The notes beneath the pieces are model-generated. The model saw only the letters and a program-made list of their open reading frames with translations, was not told the origin of the DNA and searched no databases. A stretch of 64,000 nucleotides of DNA from DAOUBP01 sp964474695 (GTDB lineage: Bacteria > Chloroflexota > Anaerolineae > CG2-30-64-16): contig CAYYTK010000002.1 of assembly GCA_964474695.1 (NCBI GenBank), forward strand, positions 1-64,000, written 5' to 3'. Of the stretch, positions 24,156 to 32,420 are shown piece by piece. Position numbers and translations under genes: made by a program. Each line of letters opens with the position of its first letter. Position 1 is the first letter of the stretch.

Positions 24156-24674
24156 ATGGGGGCTGTTGAGCTCATCTTCCTGACAATGTTCGTGATCTTC
24201 GGCATTATCGGGGTGGTCCGCGGTTACGGTCGCGAGCTCGGCGTCACGATGATGTTATTCATCGCGCTGTTTGTGCTGGAATTCATCGACGAACGCTATA
24301 AGGCCAAATTCACCAGCCTGATCACAGTTTTCACTGGTCCCTCGGAAGCGAACCAAATGGCGGCCCGGGGCCTGATCTACTGTGCGATCCTGATCCTCGT
24401 TGTCTTCATCTCCTATGAAGGTGAGACCCTGAGCTTTCCCGGTAAGCGCGGCCGCGTCTTCTTCGACCTGGGCAGCGGCCTCCTAAACGGCTATCTGTTT
24501 GCCGGCAGCCTGTGGTATTATCTGCAAGCGGCCAACTGGCCCATCCTGCGGCCAACGGGGGACTTTTCGAGAGTTTACACCACTCTCGTGAATTTTCTAC
24601 CCCCGGCCATCTTCGGGTGGCAATATCTGATCGGGCTGGCCATCATCATGCTCATCGCACGGATCTGGAAATGA
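24156..24674 (+). CDS. CvpA-like integral membrane protein of unknown function (2)
   Basis: 172 aa, 3 nt after the preceding gene and overlapping the murC start (ATGA). Four probable helices lie near 4-20, 29-44, 72-88 and 154-170. The RGxxRELG segment after helix 1 matches the CvpA pattern, where a conserved Gly-x-x-RG-x-x-RE follows the first helix. Tight coupling to murC argues for co-expression with the cell-wall enzymes. The function is not known from sequence. Confidence 0.82.
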   Translation: MGAVELIFLTMFVIFGIIGVVRGYGRELGVTMMLFIALFVLEFIDERYKAKFTSLITVFTGPSEANQMAARGLIYCAILILVVFISYEGETLSFPGKRGRVFFDLGSGLLNGYLFAGSLWYYLQAANWPILRPTGDFSRVYTTLVNFLPPAIFGWQYLIGLAIIMLIARIWK

Positions 24675-26200
24675 GCGAACTTCCCATTCTGAACTCACCA
24701 CCGCTGGCTGGCACGGCCGCGGACCGACCGATGGTGACGCCCGAAGAGCCGGCCTGGGTTGATTTGCTCAGGCGGCCGCAGGCTCAACGCGGCTCCGTGC
24801 ATATCCATCTGGTGGGGATCGGTGGCGCCGGTCTATCGGCCATTGCCGACCTGCTATTGGCGCGCGGCTATCGTGTCTCGGGCTCGGACCGCAGGCCCAA
24901 CGAAGTCACCGATGAGTTTGCCGCGCGCGGCGTGAAGATCTATCGGGGCCATGCAGCCGAGAATGTCGTGGGGGCCGACCTGATGCTCATCTCATCAGCC
25001 GTCCCTGAAGATAATCCAGAGGTGGTCGCGGCCCAGGCAGCCGGCATCCCGGTTGTCAAACGCGCCGCCTTCCTTGGCCCGCTCATGGAGGGATTGCACG
25101 GCATCGGCATCGCAGGAACTCACGGCAAGACCACTACCACAGGGATGATCGCGACGATCCTCTTGCGTGCCGGCATGGATCCCAGCCTGATCATCGGCGG
25201 CCGACTGGCGGTCGGCCCGGCTGAAGGGTTGCCCACTTCGACCATCGCGGCGCTTGCCGGAAAAGGTCCTTTCGTGATTGAGGCGGACGAATACGACCGC
25301 ATGTTTCTCGGCCTGCAACTAGAGATTGCGGTAGTCACCAACGTGGAATGGGATCACGTCGATTGCTATCCTACGCCGGCTGCCTTTGCTGATGCCTTCC
25401 GCCAATTCGTGGGCCGGTTGCCCCACAACGGCCTGTTGGTTGCTTGCGCAGATGATCCTGGCGCCGCAGACTTGCGCGCCGCAGTCAGGCCTGATGTCCA
25501 AGTTTGGACCTATGGCCTGGCCGAAGGCGCAGACTGGCAGGCCCGCAACCTGACTACGAACGCACTGGGGGGCCTGGATGCCGAGGTTTGGTTTGCCGGC
25601 AAGCAGATGGCCGCACTCAGCCTGCCGGTGCCCGGGCGCCACAATGTGCGGAATGCGCTGGCCGCGCTGGCCGTGGCGCATTGGCATGGCATCAAGGATC
25701 AACGCGCGGCGATGATGCTGCGCGACTTTCGCGGCGCCGGACGGCGCTTCGAAACAATCGGAGATGCCGACGGTGTACAGGTGATCGACGATTACGCCCA
25801 CCACCCCACCGAGGTTGCCGCCACACTCTCTGCAGCACGGCTGCGCTTCGCCACCAGGCAAATATGGGCAGTCTTCCAGCCGCACACTTTCAGTCGCACC
25901 CAGGCCTTACTGCACGACTTCATCCACAGCTTCGATGACGCCGATCACGTGCTGTTCCTGGACATCTACGCGGCTCGCGAAAGAGTCGATCTGGGTATGC
26001 ATAGCCGAATCCTGGCCGAAACCGTGGATCATCCTGATGCACAGTATATCGGGACCATCGAGGACGCGGTTGCCTACCTGCTGAAACGCGTCGCCCCGGA
26101 CGACATCGTGATCACCATGAGCGCTGGCGATGGTAACCTGGTTGGCCGACTGCTCTTGGATAGCCTGCGCAAACGCGAAAGCCAAGGCGCCGGAGTATGA
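24671..26200 (+). CDS. murC: UDP-N-acetylmuramate--L-alanine ligase
   Basis: 509 aa from the ATG at 24671, which overlaps the upstream TGA; there is no good independent RBS, so reinitiation is likely. It starts with about 45 residues unlike MurC, then HLVGIGGAGLSAIADLL (Rossmann), P-loop GTHGKTTTTGMI, VIEADEYDRMFLGL and C-terminal VIDDYAHHPTEV with FQPHTFSRTQALL. It joins L-Ala to UDP-MurNAc, the first Mur ligase step. Confidence 0.96.
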   Translation: MSELPILNSPPLAGTAADRPMVTPEEPAWVDLLRRPQAQRGSVHIHLVGIGGAGLSAIADLLLARGYRVSGSDRRPNEVTDEFAARGVKIYRGHAAENVVGADLMLISSAVPEDNPEVVAAQAAGIPVVKRAAFLGPLMEGLHGIGIAGTHGKTTTTGMIATILLRAGMDPSLIIGGRLAVGPAEGLPTSTIAALAGKGPFVIEADEYDRMFLGLQLEIAVVTNVEWDHVDCYPTPAAFADAFRQFVGRLPHNGLLVACADDPGAADLRAAVRPDVQVWTYGLAEGADWQARNLTTNALGGLDAEVWFAGKQMAALSLPVPGRHNVRNALAALAVAHWHGIKDQRAAMMLRDFRGAGRRFETIGDADGVQVIDDYAHHPTEVAATLSAARLRFATRQIWAVFQPHTFSRTQALLHDFIHSFDDADHVLFLDIYAARERVDLGMHSRILAETVDHPDAQYIGTIEDAVAYLLKRVAPDDIVITMSAGDGNLVGRLLLDSLRKRESQGAGV

Positions 26201-27234
26201 ACAAGGCATCCGATGTGAGTGATTTCGTCGCAGCAGCCGCGGCCCTGGGGGTGCGAATTCGGACGGATGAACCGCTGGCCAAGCATACCACGTTTCGCAT
26301 TGGTGGGCCGGCCGACCTGTACATCGCAGCCACAACCACGGAACAACTCGAAGGGTTAGCTGCGCTGGCAACTGAACGCAGCATCCCTATCACCATTCTG
26401 GGGGGTGGCAGCAACGTACTGGTAAGCGATGCCGGAATCCGAGGACTGGTGATTGCCAATCAGACACGAACGTTAGGCGTTGCGACGCTCAGCGGTCCGG
26501 CGAAGGAGGCGGATGCGAAGGGTGAGCCATACCTGGTCGCTGATTCGGGGGTTCTGCTTGCTGGCCTGGCACGCTGGGCCATAAAGAACGGCTGGGCCGG
26601 GCTGGAGTGGGCTATCAGCATTCCCGGCACGGTCGGAGGTGCGGTCATCGGCAACGCGGGCGCGCACGGCGGAAACATGGCCGGGAATGTGGCTTGGGTA
26701 GTCGTTACCCGCCCAGGCCGGGGACGCCAGGTGCTGTTTGTGGATGAACTGGCATACACCTATCGAAGCAGTTGCCTGAAAGAACAACTGGCGAGTGGCA
26801 GCGCACAAACCGATGGGCTTGCGCAGACGCAAGATCCGGCGGCAGGCCCGACGCCGATCGTCTTGACGGTCGGCCTGCATGCCGCAGCGGGTGATACGGC
26901 TGACATGGAAACCCGTGCAGAAAGCTACCTGGCCCGGCGTCAGGCCAGCCAGCCGGTAGAGCCCAGCGCAGGCAGCATCTTCCGCAATCCACCGGGATGC
27001 TATGCGGGCCGATTGATTGAAGAGGCGGAACTGAAAGGGCACGCAATAGGCGGCGCCCAAATCTCACTCCGGCACGCGAATTTCATCGTCAATATCGGGC
27101 ATGCCTGTGCTGCAGATGTGGTTGCCCTGATGAACCTGGTGCGGCGCCGGGTATACGATATGAATGGCAGTGTCCTGATGCCGGAGATTGTATTCTTGGG
27201 CGATTGGGGAACGCAGCCGTTATTGAGTCTGTAA
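26197..27234 (+). CDS. murB: UDP-N-acetylenolpyruvoylglucosamine reductase
   Basis: 345 aa, ATGA overlap with murC. FAD-binding motifs are HTTFRIGGPADLYIA, ILGGGSNVLVSD and the segment containing EWAISIPGTVGGAVIGNAGA. The active-site segment is AGSIFRNPPG, with the Ser proton donor as in type II MurB, followed by AGRLIEEAELKGHAIGGA. It reduces UDP-GlcNAc-enolpyruvate to UDP-MurNAc with NADPH. A short Gln/Ala/Thr-rich insert lies after AYTYRSSCL. Confidence 0.95.
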   Translation: MNKASDVSDFVAAAAALGVRIRTDEPLAKHTTFRIGGPADLYIAATTTEQLEGLAALATERSIPITILGGGSNVLVSDAGIRGLVIANQTRTLGVATLSGPAKEADAKGEPYLVADSGVLLAGLARWAIKNGWAGLEWAISIPGTVGGAVIGNAGAHGGNMAGNVAWVVVTRPGRGRQVLFVDELAYTYRSSCLKEQLASGSAQTDGLAQTQDPAAGPTPIVLTVGLHAAAGDTADMETRAESYLARRQASQPVEPSAGSIFRNPPGCYAGRLIEEAELKGHAIGGAQISLRHANFIVNIGHACAADVVALMNLVRRRVYDMNGSVLMPEIVFLGDWGTQPLLSL

Positions 27235-27266
27235 TCTGACCGTGTTAAGGTATCACGAATACTGCT

Positions 27267-28376
27267 ATGACGAACAGGCTTAGAATTGGTGTCCTCTTCG
27301 GCGGCCGCTCGGGTGAGCACGAAATCTCGTTAGTATCGGCTCGTTCGGTCATGACCGCACTGGACCCAAGTAAATACGAAATCGTCCCTATCGGTATCAC
27401 ACGAGATGGCCGATGGCTCACCGGTAGCGACTCGATGGTTGTTTTGACAACATCTGGCCTGCCCGAATACGCCGTTGGCGCCGAAGCGAAAACCCAGGGC
27501 CGCGAACTCGTGCCCGGCGCAACAGGCGCTGCCTTCCCACACCTGGATGTTGTTTTTCCCGTGCTCCATGGCCCGTATGGGGAAGATGGCACGGTCCAGG
27601 GCTTACTGGAGTTGGCTGGGGTGCCCTACGTGGGATGTGGCGTGCTGGCAAGCAGCCTGGCTATGGATAAGATCGCCAGCAAGGAGATGTTCAGGGCGCG
27701 GGGCTTTCCGCAGGTCAAATTCCAGGCAATCAAGCGCAGGATATGGGAAGCCGCTCCACAGCAAGTGATGGATGATCTGGAGGCGCACCTGCGGTATCCG
27801 ATGTTCGTCAAACCGGCCAACTTGGGTTCCAGCATCGGCATCAGTAAGGTGCATAACCGAACCGAGCTGGCGGCGGCTCTAGAGGAGGCTGCGCGCTTCG
27901 ACCGTAGGCTGCTGATCGAAGAAGGGGTGCCCAACGCGCGGGAGATCGAGTGCAGCGTCGTGGGCAACGATGAACCCCTGGCGTCGGTACCCGGCGAGAT
28001 CGTGTCAAACCATGAGTTCTACGATTATGCCGCCAAATACGTCGACGGCCGGTCCGAGCTGCTGATCCCGGCTCCGCTCTCAGCTGAGCTTGCGACACAG
28101 GCCCAGGCGCTGGCCGTACAAGCCTTCCTGGCGGTGGATGGTTCAGGCCTGGCACGCGTCGATTTTCTGCTGGATGATGCCACCGGCACACTGTATCTCA
28201 GCGAAATCAACACCATGCCGGGCTTCACCAGCATCAGCATGTATCCGAAGTTGTGGGAAGCCAGCGGTATCCCGTGTGCCGGATTGATGGATCGACTGAT
28301 CGAGTTGGCGCTGGAGCGCCATGCCGACAAAGCGCGTTCCTGCAGCCACTACAACGGTGCGCTGCAACTGCACTAG
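27267..28376 (+). CDS. ddl: D-alanine--D-alanine ligase
   Basis: 369 aa ATP-grasp enzyme. It has an N-terminal RIGVLFGGRSGEHEISLVSA, VLHGPYGEDGTVQGLLELAGVPYVGCG split over two strands, MDKIASKEMFRARG, VKPANLGSSIGISKV and the metal-binding EINTMPGFTSISMYPKLWEASG. It forms D-Ala-D-Ala for MurF. A gap of 32 nt after murB is the longest in this part of the operon, and only a weak TTGAGT/TAAGGT pair is seen in it. Confidence 0.97.
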   Translation: MTNRLRIGVLFGGRSGEHEISLVSARSVMTALDPSKYEIVPIGITRDGRWLTGSDSMVVLTTSGLPEYAVGAEAKTQGRELVPGATGAAFPHLDVVFPVLHGPYGEDGTVQGLLELAGVPYVGCGVLASSLAMDKIASKEMFRARGFPQVKFQAIKRRIWEAAPQQVMDDLEAHLRYPMFVKPANLGSSIGISKVHNRTELAAALEEAARFDRRLLIEEGVPNAREIECSVVGNDEPLASVPGEIVSNHEFYDYAAKYVDGRSELLIPAPLSAELATQAQALAVQAFLAVDGSGLARVDFLLDDATGTLYLSEINTMPGFTSISMYPKLWEASGIPCAGLMDRLIELALERHADKARSCSHYNGALQLH

Positions 28377-28406
28377 ACGCACACCCAGGACGCGGAGCAC
28401 GGAGTC

Positions 28407-29309
28407 ATGGCCAAGGGTAAGTCCAAAAGCCGAGCTCAAGACGTAGGGCCAGCTCAACCGAGCTGGCGGCGGCCGCCAGCGCGCTCGCGCAAGAAACTGC
28501 GCCAGATGCGGTCCACCGCCATGCCCCCGGCCAAGTCGACAGGCAAATCGGCCGGGGCAGCCCCAGCGTTCACTCGTCGGAAGCTGCGGCTGCCAACGCA
28601 GAAGGACGCGATCACGATCGCGCGTCGCCTGGTGATGCTTGCGCTTGCTGTCGGCCTGACGCTGGGGCTGTTCCAACTGCTGCGCCTGCCGCAATTGAGC
28701 GTTTCTGCCATGTCGACTCAAATCAGCGGAACGCAGCGTGTGACGCCCCAACAAATCTACGAAGCCAGCAGAATCGAGGGCCGGAGCATCTTCCTGGTGC
28801 GACCGGATGATGTTGCGACGGCAGTCAATCGCCTTGATGGTATTGCAGATGCGCAAGTCCACGTGCGCCTGCCTAACCAGGTCTTGATTGACGTTCTGGA
28901 GCGCGCACCGCTGGTCGCCTGGCAGACGTTGCAGGGCGACAGCACAGTGACCACCTGGTTGACCGCCGACGGCGCAGTGGTGCCCCCGACAGGCCCGGTT
29001 CCACCGCTGACGCTGAAGGATCAGACCAGTGAATTGCCCGACGGCACAAGCCCACGAACGTCGATGCTGCTGAGAAACCTGGCCGCACTGCACAGCGCGC
29101 GGCCCGAGATTTCCGAAGTGACCTACAGCCTGAGTCAGGGGCTTGCCTTGCTGACTCCGGAAGGCTGGAACGTATGGTTGGGCGATGGGGCTGGGCTGGC
29201 CGACAAATTGGCGCTGCTGGAAATCGCCCGGCAGGAGATCAGCAAAGCGGGCGGATACGCGCAGGTGATCGATCTACGATACAGCGACGAACGTGCCATT
29301 TGGTGGTAG
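28407..29309 (+). CDS. ftsQ: cell division protein FtsQ/DivIB
   Basis: 300 aa bitopic protein: a long basic cytoplasmic N-terminus (about 75 residues, rich in Lys, Arg and Pro), one membrane helix (VMLALAVGLTLGLFQLL), then a POTRA domain (ISGTQRVTPQQIYEASRIEG, then SIFLVRPDDVATAV and PNQVLIDVLERAPLVAWQ) and the FtsQ beta domain. It links early and late divisome proteins. GGAG elements lie just before the ATG. It precedes ftsA as expected. Confidence 0.9.
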   Translation: MAKGKSKSRAQDVGPAQPSWRRPPARSRKKLRQMRSTAMPPAKSTGKSAGAAPAFTRRKLRLPTQKDAITIARRLVMLALAVGLTLGLFQLLRLPQLSVSAMSTQISGTQRVTPQQIYEASRIEGRSIFLVRPDDVATAVNRLDGIADAQVHVRLPNQVLIDVLERAPLVAWQTLQGDSTVTTWLTADGAVVPPTGPVPPLTLKDQTSELPDGTSPRTSMLLRNLAALHSARPEISEVTYSLSQGLALLTPEGWNVWLGDGAGLADKLALLEIARQEISKAGGYAQVIDLRYSDERAIWW

Positions 29310-29328
29310 CGACACAGACGGGGGGATT

Positions 29329-30564
29329 GTGAGTGATCTGATTTGTGTCCTGGATGTGGGCTCAACCAAAATCTGCGCCCTCATTGGCAAGCTGGATGAG
29401 AACAACGTCCTGCAAGTCATCGGCGCTGGCCGCGTGCCATCCAAAGGATTGCGGCGCGGCGTAGTGGTCAACACGGCGGATGCCACCGCGGCCATCGGTC
29501 AGGCCATTGAGCAGGCCGAGGCCGCGGCCGGAGGGATCACCATGGCATCAGCCCTGGTAGGAATCTCCGGCGCACACATCACTGCGCTGGGCAGCAGAGG
29601 CGCGGCGGCCGTTGGACGCAACGGTCGCAAGATCACGCCAGACGACTGCCAACGTGCCCTGGACCAAGCGCGCACCATCGCCATGCCGCACAACCGCGAA
29701 ATCATCAATGCCGTGCCGCGCAGCTACACGGTGGACGATGAGAGCGGCATCCAGAATCCGGTGGGCATGTTCGGCTATCGTCTCGAGGTAGACGCCAGCA
29801 TCATTACCGGCGCGACATCGGCCATTGCGAACCTGACCAATTGCGTACAAGCGCATGGTATTGACATCGATGACCTGATACTTGAGCCACTGGCGTCAGG
29901 CGAGGCGGTGTTGACCGCAGATGAGCGCCAAGCCGGGGTCGCTGTGGTGGACATCGGCGGCGGAACGGCCGACATCGCGATCTATCTGGATTCGGCGCCC
30001 TGGCACACGCACGTGTTGAATGTCGGTGGCGATCACTTTGTGCGGGACGTGGCCACCGGGCTGCGCATGCCCTACGATAAGGCCGAGGCGTTGATCAAGC
30101 AGTTCGGTCATGCCGTGCCGGAAAGCATTCCTGCCGACGCTGAAGTGCGCAGCCCCAGTTTTGGCGAGGCCGGCAGCCAGATCGTCCAACGCCGCTCACT
30201 GGCAGAGATCATCTACTTTCGCGCCGAGGAATTACTGGATCTGATCACGGACGAGATCAAACGCAGCGGCTACGATGGGCTCTTGCCGGCCGGCGTCGTA
30301 TTGACCGGCGGCGTTGCACAACTCGATGGGCTAGGTGATCTCGCGCGCCAGCGACTGGCATGGCCGGTGCGCATCGGCAGCCCTGATGGCATCGGCGGCG
30401 CGGTGGTGGATTTGAACCACCCTGAGTATGCCACCGCGGTCGGCTTGCTGCTTTGGGGAATGCAACGGGGCACTGAGCCTCGCATAGATCCATCCAAAAC
30501 TGGCCCTACATGGCAAAAGGTTGTAGAATACCTGAGACGTTTGTTAGCTAATCTGAGACCATAA
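29329..30564 (+). CDS. ftsA: cell division protein FtsA
   Basis: About 411 aa from the GTG at 29329 (M-SDLICVLDVGSTKICALIG), which follows GGGGGA; an upstream GTG at 29293 would add 12 residues and overlap ftsQ. Actin-fold ATPase with phosphate-1 LDVGSTKICAL, the inserted 1C domain and phosphate-2 VVDIGGGTADIAIY, then VLTGGVAQLDGL. It tethers FtsZ to the membrane. The C-terminal KVVEYLRRLLANL forms a plausible amphipathic membrane-targeting helix. Confidence 0.94.
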   Translation: MSDLICVLDVGSTKICALIGKLDENNVLQVIGAGRVPSKGLRRGVVVNTADATAAIGQAIEQAEAAAGGITMASALVGISGAHITALGSRGAAAVGRNGRKITPDDCQRALDQARTIAMPHNREIINAVPRSYTVDDESGIQNPVGMFGYRLEVDASIITGATSAIANLTNCVQAHGIDIDDLILEPLASGEAVLTADERQAGVAVVDIGGGTADIAIYLDSAPWHTHVLNVGGDHFVRDVATGLRMPYDKAEALIKQFGHAVPESIPADAEVRSPSFGEAGSQIVQRRSLAEIIYFRAEELLDLITDEIKRSGYDGLLPAGVVLTGGVAQLDGLGDLARQRLAWPVRIGSPDGIGGAVVDLNHPEYATAVGLLLWGMQRGTEPRIDPSKTGPTWQKVVEYLRRLLANLRP

Positions 30565-30585
30565 CGGTTATCGAAGGAGCTACCC

Positions 30586-31668
30586 ATGACCACCACCAGG
30601 ACACAGCAAACCACTTTTGTAGAGAACCCGGCGCAGATCAAGGTATTGGGAATCGGCGGCGGTGGCTCCAATGCCGTCAATCGCATGATCGATCAGGGCC
30701 TGCGAGGGGTTGAGTTCATCGCCATCAATACTGATGCGCAGGCGCTGATGTTGGCCAACGCGCCGCAACGGCTGCGCATTGGCGACAAACTCACCAAGGG
30801 ACTCGGATCGGGAGGCAATCCTGAAATCGGCGAAAAAGCCGCCCAGGAATCGAGCGAAGAGATCAAGGCACTACTCAAAGACACCGATATGGTGTTTGTG
30901 ACCGGAGGCATGGGCGGCGGAACCGGTTCGGGCGCTGCGCCCGTGATCGCAAGGCTGGCCAAGGAGTCGGGCGCCCTGACGATCGGTGTGGTCACCAAAC
31001 CGTTCACATTTGAGGGCGCGCGGCGCCGCAGGATCGCCGAAGATGGCATCAAACGACTCAAGGAAAGCGTCGACACCCTGATCGTGATCCCCAATGATCG
31101 GCTGCTCCAGGTGGTGGACAAGAAAGCCAGCATCCAACAAGCATTCATGGTGGCGGACGACGTGCTCCGCCAGGGCATCCAAGGCATTTCCGAGCTGATC
31201 ACGATCCCCGGCCTCATCAACCTGGATTTTGCCGATGTGCGGGCGGTGATGAATGAGGGTGGCTCTGCTCTGATGGCCATCGGCCAGGCCAACGGCGACA
31301 ATCGCGCCCAGACAGCGGCTGAACAGGCCATCCACAGCGCGCTGCTGGACGTGAGCATCGATGGCGCCCAAGGGATCCTGTTCAATGTCACAGGCGGCAA
31401 TGATCTGAGCCTGTATGAAGTCAACGAAGCGGCCGAGATCATCCGGCGCACTGCAGATCCTGACGCCAACATCATCTTCGGTGCTGTAGTTGATCCTAAC
31501 ATGAAGGATGGCATTCGAATCACAGTGATCGCCACCGGTTTTGATGCCATTAAAGAGCAGCGCGCAACCACCGGGGACGAAGGGCGCATCCTGGAGATCC
31601 CAAAGCGCACTTATGATCGCAATGATCTCGATATCCCGGCTTTCCTCCGCCGGTCACGCCAACAGTAA
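30586..31668 (+). CDS. ftsZ: cell division protein FtsZ
   Basis: 360 aa tubulin-like GTPase. Tubulin signature GGMGGGTGSGAAPVIA, N-terminal IKVLGIGGGGSNAVNRM, T7 loop GLINLDFADVRAVM and a short linker ending in the conserved FtsA-binding tail LDIPAFLRR. It forms the Z ring. AAGGAG lies 9 nt upstream of the ATG. The C-terminal linker is only about 15 residues, short for FtsZ. Last gene of the dcw operon, followed by a strong hairpin. Confidence 0.98.
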   Translation: MTTTRTQQTTFVENPAQIKVLGIGGGGSNAVNRMIDQGLRGVEFIAINTDAQALMLANAPQRLRIGDKLTKGLGSGGNPEIGEKAAQESSEEIKALLKDTDMVFVTGGMGGGTGSGAAPVIARLAKESGALTIGVVTKPFTFEGARRRRIAEDGIKRLKESVDTLIVIPNDRLLQVVDKKASIQQAFMVADDVLRQGIQGISELITIPGLINLDFADVRAVMNEGGSALMAIGQANGDNRAQTAAEQAIHSALLDVSIDGAQGILFNVTGGNDLSLYEVNEAAEIIRRTADPDANIIFGAVVDPNMKDGIRITVIATGFDAIKEQRATTGDEGRILEIPKRTYDRNDLDIPAFLRRSRQQ

Positions 31669-31679
31669 CCATTTACCAG

Positions 31680-31716
31680 GCGGGGTGGCAGACCCACATG
31701 GGGGTTGCCACCCCGC
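31680..31716 (+). terminator. strong hairpin after ftsZ
   Basis: GCGGGGTGGCA and TGCCACCCCGC pair perfectly (11 bp), with further inner pairing (ACCC/GGGT). It starts 11 nt after the ftsZ stop. No T-run follows, so termination may be factor-assisted, but the position at the operon end is telling. Confidence 0.65.
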
Positions 31717-31806
31717 AGGAATAGTGCCATAGCCCAGAGCAAACTCAACTCGACCTTAAAATTACTATCGCCGATTGACCTCAACGCCATTTGACCCGGC
31801 AGATTA

Positions 31807-31815
31807 TGATATACT
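31807..31815 (+). promoter_or_regulatory. extended -10 promoter for nrdR-nrdJ
   Basis: TGATATACT matches an extended -10 (TGn plus TATACT). A TTGACC hexamer upstream is only 13 nt away and is probably not the -35. Transcription would begin near 31822. Confidence 0.5.
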
Positions 31816-31831
31816 GGTCCTCACTACGCGC

Positions 31832-31847
31832 CTACAACATATTGTAG
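31832..31847 (+). promoter_or_regulatory. NrdR-box-like palindrome
   Basis: CTACAACATATTGTAG is a near-perfect 16-bp palindrome just downstream of the predicted start. It matches about 10 of 16 positions of the NrdR box (ACACwATATATwGTGT type). Position and neighbouring nrdR suggest autoregulation of this ribonucleotide reductase operon; a second tandem box, usual elsewhere, was not convincing. Confidence 0.5.
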
Positions 31848-31861
31848 TGTAGCTTAACGAA

Positions 31862-31914
31862 CATACTACCCCTTGCGGCAGTATGACAAGTCATATCAAA
31901 GTTGATTGACTTGT
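31862..31914 (+). promoter_or_regulatory. two inverted repeats in the nrdR leader
   Basis: CATACT...AGTATG (31862-31885) and ACAAGTCA...TGACTTGT (31886-31914) are adjacent hairpins between the NrdR-like box and the nrdR RBS. No cobalamin-riboswitch core is visible. They may be mRNA structures or operator half-sites. Confidence 0.4.
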
Positions 31915-31940
31915 GCGGCCCTCGAACGGAGATTTGACCG

Positions 31941-32390
31941 ATGCAGTGCCCTTATTGTGGCCAGCCCGATTCGCGCGTGGTAGACACGCGCGCAGCCAGC
32001 GACAGTATCCGGCGAAGGCGCGAATGCCAAAGCTGTCGCAAGCGCTTCACCACTTACGAACAAATCTCGGAAGCGCTATTGATCGTCAAGCGCGACGGGC
32101 GGCGTGAACCGTTCGACCGGCACAAGCTGCTGCAAGGCATCCGTATCGCCTGCGCCAAGCGCCCTATCGCCATGGCCGACATCGATCGAATTGTCGATCA
32201 AATCGAAGAGCATCTTTTTGGCCTGGGCAAAGCCGAAGTGCGCAGCGAAGTCATCGGCGAGATGATCCTGGAAAAACTCAAGCCATTAGATCCTCTGGCG
32301 TACATCCGATATGCCATCGTGTATATGGAAATGGACGATGTTGCTACGCTGCAGCGGGAGCTGGAACGCCTGATGACAGAACGGAAGTAG
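31941..32390 (+). CDS. nrdR: transcriptional repressor NrdR
   Basis: 149 aa, standard length. It has an N-terminal zinc ribbon CPYCG...CQSC (cysteines 3, 6, about 29 and 32) and an ATP-cone (LIVKRDGRREPFDRHKLLQG onward). NrdR senses ATP/dATP and represses ribonucleotide reductase genes. GGAGA lies about 8 nt before the ATG. It is 30 nt upstream of nrdJ, its likely target, in one operon. Confidence 0.97.
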   Translation: MQCPYCGQPDSRVVDTRAASDSIRRRRECQSCRKRFTTYEQISEALLIVKRDGRREPFDRHKLLQGIRIACAKRPIAMADIDRIVDQIEEHLFGLGKAEVRSEVIGEMILEKLKPLDPLAYIRYAIVYMEMDDVATLQRELERLMTERK

Positions 32391-32420
32391 TGAGAACAAG
32401 AGATCCAAGGAGCTCAAGTC

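Noticed and set aside
31720..31940. Cobalamin riboswitch before the B12-dependent nrdJ operon
   Set aside because: No B12-box-like core or surrounding conserved paired regions; only simple palindromes are present.
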